From Pseudonocardia abyssalis (GTDB taxonomy: Bacteria > Actinomycetota > Actinomycetes > Mycobacteriales > Pseudonocardiaceae), in contig NZ_JADQDK010000001.1 in the NCBI RefSeq assembly GCF_019263705.2, positions 4,650,001 through 4,714,000 of the forward strand: DNA of 64,000 bases, given 5' to 3'. The translations under genes were made by a program, and so were the position numbers. The notes beneath the pieces were generated by a model, which worked only from the letters and a program-made list of their open reading frames with translations, searched no databases and was not told the origin of the DNA. Positions 41,102-49,495 of the stretch are shown here, piece after piece (position 1 is the stretch's first letter; the number at the start of each line of letters is the position of its first letter).

Positions 41102-42127
41102 GTGAGCGACACCACGGCGCAGGACCTCGACCTGGCCCGCGCCCGCGAGGGCGACGACGCCGCGTTCACCCGGCTCGTCGCGCCGCTGCGCCGGGAGCTG
41201 CACGCGCACTGCTACCGGATGCTCGGCTCCACCCACGACGCCGACGACGCCCTGCAGGACGCGCTCGTGCGCGCCTGGCGGGGGCTCGCCCGGTTCGAGG
41301 GCCGGGCGTCGTTGCGGTCCTGGCTCTACACCGTCGCCACCCGCACCTGCCTCACCGCGGCGGAGCGGCGGGGAAGGCGGGCGCTGCCCGTCGACCTCGG
41401 CTCGTCCAGCGACCGCGCCGTGCGCGGTGACGCGCCGCTGCACGAGGTGGCCTGGCTCGGCCCCTACCCCGACGGCGACCTGACCGGCGGTCCCGCCGGG
41501 CCGCACGCGCGCTACGAGCAGCGAGAGGCCGTGGAGCTGGCGTTCGTCGCCGCCCTGCAGCACCTGCCGGGCAACCAGCGGGCGGCGCTGCTGCTCTTCG
41601 AGGTGCTCGGGTTCTCCGCGGCCGAGATCGCCGCCGTCATGGACACCTCCACGGCGTCGGTCAACAGCGCGCTGCAGCGGGCCCGGAAGATCGTCGCCGA
41701 GAAGGTGCCGGACCGCAGCCAGCAGAAGACCCTGCGCGACCTCGACGACGGGCGCATGCACCGCATCGTCGCCGACTACTCCGCCGCGCTCGAACGCGGC
41801 GACACCGACGCGCTGGTCGCGCTGCTGACCGAGGACGTCACGTGGTCGATGCCGCCGCTGCCGCACTGGTACCGCGGCATCGAGGCCGTCACCGATTTCG
41901 CGGTGGCCGTGCCGCTGGGCGCCTGCGGGGCGTGGCGACGGATCCCCACCGGGGCCAACGGCCAGCCGGCCACCGGTTCCTACCTCTGGGACGACGCCGC
42001 GGGGAGGTTCCAGGCGTTCGCGATCGACGTGCTGACGCTGCGCGGCGAGCAGATCGTGGAGATCACCACGTTCATCGGCCCGGAGCACTTCACGGTGTTC
42101 GGGCTGCCGCCCACGCTCGGGCGCTGA
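41102..42127 (+). CDS. ECF-type sigma factor with SnoaL-like C-terminal domain (SigG/TIGR02960 kind)
   Basis: A protein of 341 residues, GTG start. Sigma region 2 (CYRMLGSTHDADDALQDALV) and region 4 (LPGNQRAALLLFEVLGFSAA, then EIAAVMDTSTASVNSALQRA) are complete. Residues 215-340 form a SnoaL-like domain (YSAALERGDTDALVALLTED, then WSMPPLPHWYRGIEAV) that in such factors tunes activity in place of an anti-sigma protein. No anti-sigma gene is adjacent. It is convergent with the nucleotidyltransferase gene, 3 bp apart. Confidence 0.92.
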   Translation: MSDTTAQDLDLARAREGDDAAFTRLVAPLRRELHAHCYRMLGSTHDADDALQDALVRAWRGLARFEGRASLRSWLYTVATRTCLTAAERRGRRALPVDLGSSSDRAVRGDAPLHEVAWLGPYPDGDLTGGPAGPHARYEQREAVELAFVAALQHLPGNQRAALLLFEVLGFSAAEIAAVMDTSTASVNSALQRARKIVAEKVPDRSQQKTLRDLDDGRMHRIVADYSAALERGDTDALVALLTEDVTWSMPPLPHWYRGIEAVTDFAVAVPLGACGAWRRIPTGANGQPATGSYLWDDAAGRFQAFAIDVLTLRGEQIVEITTFIGPEHFTVFGLPPTLGR

Positions 42128-42130
42128 GCG

Positions 42131-42904
42131 TCAGTCCTTCTCCCACAGCGCCCACGGCCGGTCGCCCGCGAGGTAGGCGCGCTCCAGGGCGGAGCGCTCC
42201 TTGTTCGTGTCGGCCGGCGCCCAGAACCCGCGGTGGCGGTGGGCGAGCAGCCTGCCCTCCTTGGCGAGCGCGGCGCAGGCGTCGTCCATGAGGTCGCCGC
42301 CCTCGGGCAGGTAGTCGAAGATCTCCGGGCGGAGCACGAAGAACCCGCCGTTCTCCCACAGCGGCATCCGGTGCAGCGGGGTGACGCCGGAGACCCGGTC
42401 GTCCGCCCCGAGGTCGACGCAGTGGAACGAGGCCTGCGGCGTGACGGCGAGCAGCGTGGCGACGGCGTCGGTGGCCGCGAACTCGTCGACCATCGCGTCG
42501 AGGTCGAGGTCGGTGAGGACGTCGGCGTAGTTGGCCAGGAACATCTCCTCCCCCTCGACGTGCCCGCGCACGCGGCGCAGCCGCTCGCCGATCGGCGAGC
42601 CCTCCCCGGTCTGCACGAACGTGATCGTCCAGTCCTGGATGTCGGAGCCCAGCAGCTCCACCTGGCCGCCGCGCATGACGAAGTCGTTGGACGCCGTCTC
42701 GGAGTAGCCGAGGAAGAAGTCCTTGATGTACTGGGCGCCGTAGCCGAGGCACAGCACGAAGTCGGTGTGGCCGAAGTGCGCGTAGTAGCGCATGACGTGC
42801 CAGATCAGCGGTCGAGGTCCGACCGGATACATCGGCTTCGGGACGTCGGACACGCCATCACGCATACGGGTGCCGTAACCACCGCAGAAGAGCACGACCT
42901 TCAT
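42131..42904 (-). CDS. Sugar-phosphate nucleotidyltransferase (glucose-1-phosphate cytidylyltransferase-like)
   Basis: A protein of 257 residues. The nucleotide-binding loop VVLFCGGYGTRMRDG and the sugar-phosphate block VPKPMYPVGPRPLIWHVMRY are those of RfbF/GlmU-type transferases, with the GGYGTR variant typical of cytidylyltransferases. Later blocks include WTITFVQTGEGSPIGERLRR and MPLWENGGFFVLRPEIFDYL. It should activate a hexose-1-phosphate for surface polysaccharide or glycolipid synthesis. No other sugar pathway gene lies nearby, so its pathway is open. Confidence 0.9.
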   Translation of the reverse strand: MKVVLFCGGYGTRMRDGVSDVPKPMYPVGPRPLIWHVMRYYAHFGHTDFVLCLGYGAQYIKDFFLGYSETASNDFVMRGGQVELLGSDIQDWTITFVQTGEGSPIGERLRRVRGHVEGEEMFLANYADVLTDLDLDAMVDEFAATDAVATLLAVTPQASFHCVDLGADDRVSGVTPLHRMPLWENGGFFVLRPEIFDYLPEGGDLMDDACAALAKEGRLLAHRHRGFWAPADTNKERSALERAYLAGDRPWALWEKD

Positions 42905-43060
42905 CAGAACACCTCGATAACGGACATACCACGTACTCTACGTGTGCGTGAGAGTTGCGCACCCCCCCTTCGTCTGGTGATCCATCCGTCCGAACCGACC
43001 GGGCCGGGAGGCCGAACTCCGCTGTTCGCCACCGGTCGGGCGATGGGGCACAGTCGTGGG

Positions 43061-44095
43061 GTGTCCGGTGCCCGCGTCGTCCTCGCCGTCGACGGCAACT
43101 CGCTCGTGCACCGCTGCTTCCACTCCCAGGCGCGCACCGGGTTCCGCTCGGCCGACGGGCGTCCGCGGTGGGCGGTGCGCGGGTTGCTCTCCCAGCTCGT
43201 CGCGGCCGTCGACCGGATCGGGCCCGACCACGTCGTCGTCGGCTTCGACGACCCCGCCGCGAGCGTGCGGCGGGAACGCTGGCCGCAGTACAAGGCGCAC
43301 CGCACGGAGAAGCTGGCCACGCTCGTCGAGCAGCTCGACGCCGCGGGCGAGGTCCTGCGCACGCTGGGGATCTCCGTCGTCGTCCCGACCGGGTGGGAGG
43401 CCGACGACGTTCTCGCCTCCGTCGCCCGCCAGGCCCCCGCGGCGGGCGCGACGACCGTCGTCATGACCTCGGACCGCGACGCCTTCGGTCTCATCGACGC
43501 CCACACGCGCGTGTTGCGGATCATCAACGGCGGCGTCGACGCGTCCCCGGTGCTCACCCCCGAGCGGCTGGTGACCCTGCTCGGCGTGCGGCCCGAGCAG
43601 TACCCCGACTTCGCCGCACTGCGCGGGGACCCGTCGGACAACCTGCCCGGCGTGCGCGGGGTCGGCCCGCGCACCGCCGCCAAGCTGCTCACGGCGCTCG
43701 GGTGCGCGGAGGCGGCGTTCGACGACCTCGACGCGGGTGGCACCCGTGTCGCCGACACCGTCGGGCCCGCGGTGGCCGCGCGCCTGGCCACGCCGCAGGC
43801 GCGGGCGGCGTGGGCCCTGAACCGGCAGGTCATGATGATGCGCGACGACGTCGCCGTCGACCTCGACGCCGGTCGCCTCCCGCTCCCCGGCGACGCCGTG
43901 CGCGCCGCGTTCGCCGAGCAGGACCTGCCGTGGACCGCCGCCACCGCCCTGCGGGCCCTGGCCCACGACGACTCCGCTCCCCCGCCGCCCGCGCGGACCG
44001 ACCTGGAGACCGGCTGGTCACCCGGTGCGTCCCGCCGGCAGCGCCGCCCGGCGCTGCCGCGGACACCCGTCGTCGACCAGCTGTCCCTGTTCTGA
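43061..44095 (+). CDS. 5'-3' exonuclease (PolA N-terminal domain type) with clamp-binding tail
   Basis: A protein of 344 residues from GTG 43061; an ATG six codons upstream (43043) is possible. Metal-binding acids of the FEN/PolA family are in VLAVDGNS, VVGFDDP, WEADDVLAS, TSDRDAFGLI and ALRGDPSDNLPGVRGVGPRT, the last also being the helix-hairpin-helix. It removes RNA primers or 5' flaps. The final five residues QLSLF match the beta-sliding-clamp binding motif, so recruitment to the replication clamp is likely. The polymerase domain is absent; a separate full polA is expected elsewhere. Confidence 0.92.
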   Translation: MSGARVVLAVDGNSLVHRCFHSQARTGFRSADGRPRWAVRGLLSQLVAAVDRIGPDHVVVGFDDPAASVRRERWPQYKAHRTEKLATLVEQLDAAGEVLRTLGISVVVPTGWEADDVLASVARQAPAAGATTVVMTSDRDAFGLIDAHTRVLRIINGGVDASPVLTPERLVTLLGVRPEQYPDFAALRGDPSDNLPGVRGVGPRTAAKLLTALGCAEAAFDDLDAGGTRVADTVGPAVAARLATPQARAAWALNRQVMMMRDDVAVDLDAGRLPLPGDAVRAAFAEQDLPWTAATALRALAHDDSAPPPPARTDLETGWSPGASRRQRRPALPRTPVVDQLSLF

Positions 44096-44184
44096 AGGTG
44101 AGCCCCGTCTCGAACGCGTGAGGAATCGGACGGAGTGGGCACCCTACTACCGAGTACACCCACTTACCCCGAGAGGAACCCGTC

Positions 44185-45078
44185 ATGGCCGACCGTCACG
44201 TCGTACCCGCAGAGACCGGCTGGCAGGTCGAGAAGCCCGACGCCAAGCGCCCGAGCGCGAAGGCCCCCACGCAGGCCGAAGCCGTCACCCGCGCCGTCGA
44301 GATCGTCGCGAACGACGGCGGCGGCGAGGTCGTGGTGCACGGCACGGACGGCGCGGTCCGCGAGACCCGGACGATCGCCTCCGGCACCGAGGACACCGCG
44401 ACGCAGGCCGCGGCCACCACGGCCGTCGCCACCGCGGAGGGTGCAGCGGTCACCGCCGGCAAGGCCGCCGACGCGGTCGGCGCCACCACCGGGAAGGTGG
44501 CGGACGAGGCGAAGGGCGCGGCGAAGAAGACCCGGCGCACGACGAAGGCCACCGCGGACCGGACCGCCGACAGGGCGTCCGCCGCCGCCGGTGACGTCGC
44601 CGACGAGCTCGCCGACGCCGTCAACGGGCGCAAGAAGGCCGGCACCGCCGCCCGCCGCTCCGCCGACACGGTCAGCGCCGCCGCGGAGAAGGTCGGCAAG
44701 GACGTGTCCTCCGCCGCCTCCGACGTCGCCGACGACGTGAACGCCGCGGGCACCCGCGCCCGCGCCGCGGTCGACCGCACCGCCCGCGAGGCCGGGGACG
44801 CCGTCGTCGACGGTGCCGACCGCGCCGCCGTCGTCGGTGAGGACGCCGGCGAGCGCCTCCAGGACGCCTCGCACCGCGCGGGCACCTTCATCCACTCGTT
44901 CACCGAGCGGGTCGCGTCGCCGATCGACAACGCGGCCCGTGCCCTGAACCCGGTGCGCATCGCCGGTCGCACCGCGGGCGTCGTGATCGCCGGAGCGCTG
45001 CACGTCGGCTCCGTCGTCACCACGCGCGGCACCCGGCAGGCCCGCCGCACCGCGCGCCTGGTCACCGGCCGCCGCTGA
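44185..45078 (+). CDS. DUF2188-domain protein with long Ala-rich helical tail
   Basis: A protein of 297 residues. Residues 1-75 form a DUF2188-like domain (RHVVPAETGWQVEKPDAKRP, then AVTRAVEIVANDGGGEVVVH). Residues 80-250 are repeats rich in Ala, Asp, Val and Thr that should form long amphipathic helices (SADTVSAAAEKVGKDVSSAA). A hydrophobic segment (GRTAGVVIAGALHVGSVV) near residue 265 may anchor the end in the membrane. The helices recall stress or desiccation-protection proteins. ACCCCGAGAGGAA upstream supplies the ribosome site. Confidence 0.72.
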   Translation: MADRHVVPAETGWQVEKPDAKRPSAKAPTQAEAVTRAVEIVANDGGGEVVVHGTDGAVRETRTIASGTEDTATQAAATTAVATAEGAAVTAGKAADAVGATTGKVADEAKGAAKKTRRTTKATADRTADRASAAAGDVADELADAVNGRKKAGTAARRSADTVSAAAEKVGKDVSSAASDVADDVNAAGTRARAAVDRTAREAGDAVVDGADRAAVVGEDAGERLQDASHRAGTFIHSFTERVASPIDNAARALNPVRIAGRTAGVVIAGALHVGSVVTTRGTRQARRTARLVTGRR

Positions 45079-45091
45079 TCCCCCGGCACCT

Positions 45092-45128
45092 CGGAGCCGT
45101 ACCGCTGATCCCCGGCGGCACGGCTCCG
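45092..45128 (+). terminator. Stem-loop after the DUF2188 gene
   Basis: CGGAGCCGT and ACGGCTCCG form a perfect 9-bp stem with a 19-nt loop, 13 bp after the stop. CCGCTGATCCCC is also repeated directly (45072 and 45102). Confidence 0.55.
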
Positions 45129-45148
45129 ACGCGTGCCAGGCTGTTCCC

Positions 45149-45521
45149 GTGCCGGTCGGTCGCTCGGCGGAGCTCGAAACCATCACCTCCTTGCTCGCCG
45201 ACGCCCGAGGTGCTCGTCTCCGTCGTGGCCGACGGCGGGCTCGGCGGCGGGTCACTCGGCGTGCCGCCGGCCGGGATGGCGGGCGGCTTCGCGATCTCCG
45301 GCCGCGGGCCGCGGTGGGCCCGGGTGGCCGTCGCGCCGGTGGCACTGGTCGGGTGGCCGCTGTTCGCGCCGCTGATCGACCCCGGGCTGGTGGTCACCAC
45401 CCCGCGCGGGGCGTGGGTCGCGGTCCTGTTCGGGTCCTCGCTCGCCGTGCTCGTCGCGTGCTGCTCGATCCCGCACCGGGCGGTCGCCGTCAGCCGGCCA
45501 GGACCTCCCGCAGCCGCGTGA
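45149..45521 (+). pseudogene. Junction of two gene remnants (ATPase-regulator start, membrane-protein end)
   Basis: The first 22 codons read VPVGRSAELETITSLLADARG, the N-terminal block of large LuxR/AAA regulators (usually followed by a P-loop, absent here). A second frame then gives a 103-residue hydrophobic protein (VSVVADGGLGGGSLGVPPAG, two or three helices, ending RAVAVSRPG) whose own start is not convincing. Its last 32 bp overlap the convergent hydrolase gene. I read this as a deletion joint; the second part could still be a small real membrane protein. Confidence 0.45.
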
Positions 45522-46290
45522 CGAACGCGGCCGGGTCGTCGACGAATCCGATGTGCCCGCCGGGGAACATCGTCGGCTCGACGCCCAGCTCCGCGGCGAG
45601 TGCGCGGGACGTGCGGTCGCAGACCTCCCCGGCGGAGTCCGACCCGATCCCGACGACGACGCGGACCGGCGTCGCCCGCAGCGCGTCGAGGTCGGGGAGC
45701 CAGTTGCTGCTGCCGGTCATCTCGTGCAGGAACCAGCGGCGCTCGTCGGCGACCGCCTGCGGCTCGCGGGCCACCATCACCTCCGCGGGGACCGGGATCC
45801 GCGCGGACTCCAGGAACAGCGTCCACGCCCCGAGCGCGTCGCCCACTCGGTAGCGCTCCACCATCGCGTCGGTCTCGGCGCGCAGGGCGTCGCGGTCGTC
45901 GAGCAGACCCTGCAGCGGCGCCTCGTGCACCACGACGGTGTGCACGAGGTCGGGATGCGACTGCGCGAGGGCCAGCGCGGTGACCGCTCCCCCGCTGGAC
46001 CCGACGACGACCGCCCGTCCGGCGTCGAGGTGCGTGATCAACCGCGCGACGTCGTCGGCCCGCAGCTCCGGGGTGGAGTCCTGCCCCGGGTCGTCGAGCG
46101 GGCTGCGGTGGATGCCGCGCGGGTCGGTCGTCAGCACCGTGTGGTCGACGGCGAGGAGGTCGGCCGCGGCCATGAACGCGGCGGCGTCCATCGGCGCGCC
46201 GATCAGTACCACGAGCGGCCCGGAGCCGCGCACCTCGAAGTACAGCTCGGCGTCGTCGACGCGGTGGGTGGTGGCGAGGGTGTCCGGCAT
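45490..46290 (-). CDS. Alpha/beta hydrolase
   Basis: A protein of 266 residues starting MPDTLATTHRVDDAELYFEV. The hydrolase blocks are LVVLIGAPMDAAAFMAAADL, DPRGIHRSP, the nucleophile elbow VVVGSSGGAVTALALA (Ser in GSSGG) and the closing MFPGGHIGFVDDPAAFVTRL with the catalytic His. The N-terminal part and elbow fit the general fold 1 (esterase/epoxide hydrolase-like) family. No substrate can be named. The next gene upstream, a quinone oxidoreductase, has the same direction and lies 69 bp away. Confidence 0.88.
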   Translation of the reverse strand: MPDTLATTHRVDDAELYFEVRGSGPLVVLIGAPMDAAAFMAAADLLAVDHTVLTTDPRGIHRSPLDDPGQDSTPELRADDVARLITHLDAGRAVVVGSSGGAVTALALAQSHPDLVHTVVVHEAPLQGLLDDRDALRAETDAMVERYRVGDALGAWTLFLESARIPVPAEVMVAREPQAVADERRWFLHEMTGSSNWLPDLDALRATPVRVVVGIGSDSAGEVCDRTSRALAAELGVEPTMFPGGHIGFVDDPAAFVTRLREVLAG

Positions 46291-46359
46291 CGGGTTCTCC
46301 TGGCGTCGCGGATCGGGTCGCGGAACAGACCCGCGCCGGCGCCCGGAATCATCGCCGTC

Positions 46360-47334
46360 TCACGACACCGTCACGACGACCTTCCCGCGCGCGTGCCCCT
46401 GCTCGACGTAGCGCAGCCCCTCCGCGACGTCGACCAGCGGGTACGTCCGGTCGATCACCGGCCGCAGCAGCCCGTCGGCGACGAGCGCCCCGAGCGCGGG
46501 CAGGTCGGCGGGCTTCGGGGTGGAGGCCAGGAACCGGATCCGGTGCCGGACGAACGGGTCGGTCACCGCCGCGCGCAGCACCGTTCCGACCGCCCCGAGG
46601 AACGCACCCGGCGCACCACCCGCACAGAGCACCAGCGTGCCGTCCGGGACGAGGACCCGGCGCAGCGCGGGGATCGGGTGGTTGCCCGCGAGGTCCACGA
46701 CGACGTCGTACCGCTCGGGGCGGCCGGTCACGTCGTCGGCGGTGTGGTCGACGACAGCGGCCGCGCCGAGCGAACGCACCAGGTCGAGGTTGCGGGTGCT
46801 GCAGACGCCGGTGACCTCCGCCCCCAGCGCGACGGCGATCTGCACCGCGAACGTACCGACGCCGCCGGACGCCCCGTTGACGAGCACCCGGGTCCCGGGC
46901 GTCACCGCACCGACGTCCCGGATCGCGTGCAACGCGGTGATCCCGGCCGTCGGCATCGCCGCGGCCTGCTCGGCGGACAGGCCGGGCGGCACGGGCGCGA
47001 GCAGTGCGGCCGGCGCCGCGGCGTACTCGGCGAATGCGCCGCGGCCGCTGCCGTGGACCTCGTCGCCCTCGCGGAGGCCGGTGACCCCCGCACCGACACC
47101 CACCACCCGTCCCGCGACGTCCGACCCGGCGATCCGCCCCCGCGGCCGCCGCAGCCCGATCCCGCCGAGCCGCGCGACCAGCGGGTCGCCGCGCAGCACA
47201 TGCCAGTCGGCCGGGTTGAGTGCCGCCGCCCGCACCCGGATCAGCACCTCGCCCGGCCCCACGTGGGGCACGTCGGCGTCGATCAGCTCCAGCACCTCCG
47301 GTGGTCCGAACCGTTCCTGCACGATCGCCTTCAT
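46360..47334 (-). CDS. NAD(P)-dependent quinone oxidoreductase-like alcohol dehydrogenase (MDR)
   Basis: A protein of 324 residues starting MKAIVQERFGPPEVLELIDA. The medium-chain dehydrogenase blocks are present: VRAAALNPADWHVLRG, IAGSDVAGRVVGVGAGVTGL, and the nucleotide-binding VLVNGASGGVGTFAVQIAVA. Zinc ligands are missing, which marks the quinone oxidoreductase branch. Substrates in this group are quinones or enones. The end RGKVVVTVS is typical of the family. Confidence 0.9.
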   Translation of the reverse strand: MKAIVQERFGPPEVLELIDADVPHVGPGEVLIRVRAAALNPADWHVLRGDPLVARLGGIGLRRPRGRIAGSDVAGRVVGVGAGVTGLREGDEVHGSGRGAFAEYAAAPAALLAPVPPGLSAEQAAAMPTAGITALHAIRDVGAVTPGTRVLVNGASGGVGTFAVQIAVALGAEVTGVCSTRNLDLVRSLGAAAVVDHTADDVTGRPERYDVVVDLAGNHPIPALRRVLVPDGTLVLCAGGAPGAFLGAVGTVLRAAVTDPFVRHRIRFLASTPKPADLPALGALVADGLLRPVIDRTYPLVDVAEGLRYVEQGHARGKVVVTVS

Positions 47335-47413
47335 CCCGGCCTCCCCGCGGTGTCGCATCGAGGATGGGCCGGGGCGGCGGGCCGGACATCGGGGACATCC
47401 CGGAGACGGACCC

Positions 47414-47983
47414 CTACGGCGTCCAGCCGAGGTCGCGGATGTAGCAGCTCCCGCACATCGACTCGTACCCCACGTCCCCCTCGATGGCGACCTGGTCACC
47501 GGACTGCGTGAACCGCCCGTCGACCGTGCGCGCGTTGAGGATCGCCTTGCGCCCGCACCGGCAGATCGTCTTGAGCTCCTCGATGGAGTGCGCGAGCTCC
47601 ATCAGCCGGATGCTGCCGGGAAAGCCGCGCGTGCGGAAATCGCTGCGCAGGCCGTAGGCGATGACCGGCACGCCGTCCTCCACGGCGAGCCGGAAAAGGT
47701 CGTCGACCTGCTCGGGGGAGAGGAACTGGGCCTCGTCGACGAGCACGCAGTCGATCTCGCGGGCCGCGAGGATCCGCTCCCGCACCGGGACGTCCGGCCC
47801 CGCGACGAGGTCGACCTCCCGGTCGACCCCGATCCGCGACAGCACGGCCGGGCTCTTGGTGTCGACCGCCGGCTTGACGATGAGGACGCGCTGCCCGCGC
47901 TCCTCGTAGTTGTGCGCCACCTGGATCAGCGCCGTCGACTTGCCGGAGTTCATCGCGCCGTAGCGGAAGTACAGCTTGGCCAC
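47414..47983 (-). CDS. tdk: Thymidine kinase
   Basis: A protein of 189 residues. The P-loop GAMNSGKSTALI, Walker B-like VLVDEAQFL, and a zinc ribbon with CRCGRKAILNARTVDGRF and the late CGSC place it in type II thymidine kinases. It salvages thymidine to dTMP in the cytosol. GTG 47983 is the only sensible start (VAKLYFRYGAMNSGK). The stop is followed by the oxidoreductase start after 79 bp on the same strand. Length is normal for the family. Confidence 0.95.
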   Translation of the reverse strand: MAKLYFRYGAMNSGKSTALIQVAHNYEERGQRVLIVKPAVDTKSPAVLSRIGVDREVDLVAGPDVPVRERILAAREIDCVLVDEAQFLSPEQVDDLFRLAVEDGVPVIAYGLRSDFRTRGFPGSIRLMELAHSIEELKTICRCGRKAILNARTVDGRFTQSGDQVAIEGDVGYESMCGSCYIRDLGWTP

Positions 47984-47994
47984 GGCTCACGATC

Positions 47995-48150
47995 TCACGG
48001 GCGGCAGGCGAATCCCTGGTAGCCCTGGGCCGCCACGTGGGCGCAGGCCTGCCGGTGGGCGTCGAACCCGCCGACCCACATCATGCGCTTGCGAGCCTTG
48101 CCCTCGATGTTGCCGCCGGTGTACCGGGACGCCACCTCCGGGTAGAGGGC
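47995..48150 (-). pseudogene. C-terminal remnant of a flavin-dependent (Baeyer-Villiger-type) monooxygenase
   Basis: The minus-strand frame ends SRYTGGNIEGKARKRMMWVG, then GFDAHRQACAHVAAQGYQGF and ACRP before the stop. The pattern W/RY..GANIPGK.R....YVGG...YR..C..VA..GY.GF is the end of cyclohexanone-type monooxygenases. Upstream the frame loses similarity and no flavin-binding part is present. This is the last tenth of a lost gene. Confidence 0.65.
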
Positions 48151-48153
48151 CGG

Positions 48154-48560
48154 ATGACCCGTGACCGCCTCATCGACGCGGCCTGCACTGCACTGCCCGG
48201 ACCAGGAGTCGGTCTTCACCGCCGCGTTCGCGCACCGGACGGGTCGGGTCGCGCACCGGCCCACGGCGGCCCCGGCCCGATCCGCGAGTGGCTGGACCGG
48301 GCGATGGGGTGGCGGGACGGCAGCGCCGCGTTCCAGCCGGTGGTCCGCGAGGCCCAGTCCCCCGACGCCCGCTTCGCCGTCGCGCGGCTCGTCCGGTTCC
48401 CGCCGGAGCAGCACGACCGGGTGCGGCGCAAGATCGTCCTGCTGATGCTCCAGCTCGACGTCGCCTGGTACCGGTGGCACGTCACCGGCACCTACGCGGT
48501 CGACCGCGACGAGCTCGGCGCGCTGTGGTGCAGCACGCTGGGCGTGTCGACCGGCCGATC
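48154..48560 (+). pseudogene. Decayed reading frames of unknown origin
   Basis: Two protein-like pieces lie in different frames: DQESVFTAAFAHRTGRVAHR (about 48203-48262) and REWLDRAMGWRDGSAAFQPV with RRKIVLLMLQLDVAWYRWHV and DRDELGALWCSTLGVST (about 48280-48550). No start joins them. I do not recognise the family. With the monooxygenase remnant this makes a 570-bp decayed patch. Confidence 0.4.
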
Positions 48561-48564
48561 CCCG

Positions 48565-49464
48565 TCAGGGGGCGAGGTGTTCGACGAACCAGTCCCGGGC
48601 CGGCCCGCTGGAGACGTCGAACCCGTCGACGTAGGCGTCGAAGTGCCCGCCGGGCAGGATGCTGAGCTTCTTCGGCTCGTGGGCCAGGTCGAACGCGGCG
48701 ATCGCCAGTTCCGACGGGGTGAGGTGGTCGCCGAGCGCCGGCATGAGCAGCAGCGGCGTCGGGCTGATGTAGGGCAGGTAGGTGACCGGCTCGTACTCGG
48801 TGAACAGCTCCACGCTGCGCAGCGTCACCTCGTTGCGCCACGACGGCGCGCGCGTCTTGCCGGTCTCGGTGAACCACGTGTACGAGTCGGCCGTGGGCAG
48901 CGCGGAGGGGGCCAGCGGGTCGGCGTCGACGACGGGCACCATCGCGGGCGGGTCGCCGTGGAAGCGCGCGAGGCGGTCGTTGTCGAACATCTCGCGGAAC
49001 CCGGCGAGGAAGTCGGCCCGGACCAGCGCCCGCACGTTGTCGTGCCCGCTGACCAGCGGGACCTGGCTGACGACGGCCTTCACCCGGCGGTCGATCGCCG
49101 CGACGACCAGCACATGCCCGCCGGAGTAGCTGCTGCCCCACACCCCGATGCGCGACGCGTCGGTCTCGGCCAGGGTCCCCGCGTAGGTGATCGCGTGGCG
49201 GTAGTCGCGGATCTGCGCCCAGGGGTCGATCTCCTGGCGCGGCTCGCCGTCGCTGGCGCCGAAGTTGCGGTTGTCGTAGACCAGCGCGTTGAGACCCGCG
49301 GCCGCGAACACCTCGGCGAACGCGTCGAGGTACATCTCCTTCACCGCGGAGAACCCGTGCGCCATCACCACCGTCGGTGCCGGACCGGAGGCGCCCTCGG
49401 CCGTGTAGAACCAGCCGCGCAGGGTCACGCCCTCGGCGTCGAACTCGACATCGCGACGAGCCAT
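48565..49464 (-). CDS. Alpha/beta hydrolase (X-Pro dipeptidyl-peptidase/DltD-like esterase fold)
   Basis: A protein of 299 residues starting MARRDVEFDAEGVTLRGWFY. The blocks are PTVVMAHGFSAVKEMYLDAF, the YDNRNFGASDGEPRQEIDPW strand-loop, the nucleophile in IGVWGSSYSGGHVLVVAA and the late acid and His LSILPGGHFDAYVDGF. This matches the group of alpha/beta hydrolases related to YcjY-type proteins. GGAGGA (49471-49476, read in reverse) is a good ribosome site. The divergence of substrates in this family prevents a closer call. It follows the AraC gene by 31 bp on the same strand, so AraC may control it. Confidence 0.88.
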   Translation of the reverse strand: MARRDVEFDAEGVTLRGWFYTAEGASGPAPTVVMAHGFSAVKEMYLDAFAEVFAAAGLNALVYDNRNFGASDGEPRQEIDPWAQIRDYRHAITYAGTLAETDASRIGVWGSSYSGGHVLVVAAIDRRVKAVVSQVPLVSGHDNVRALVRADFLAGFREMFDNDRLARFHGDPPAMVPVVDADPLAPSALPTADSYTWFTETGKTRAPSWRNEVTLRSVELFTEYEPVTYLPYISPTPLLLMPALGDHLTPSELAIAAFDLAHEPKKLSILPGGHFDAYVDGFDVSSGPARDWFVEHLAP

Positions 49465-49495
49465 CTCGGATCCTCCTGGGGTCGCGGTGACCGGG

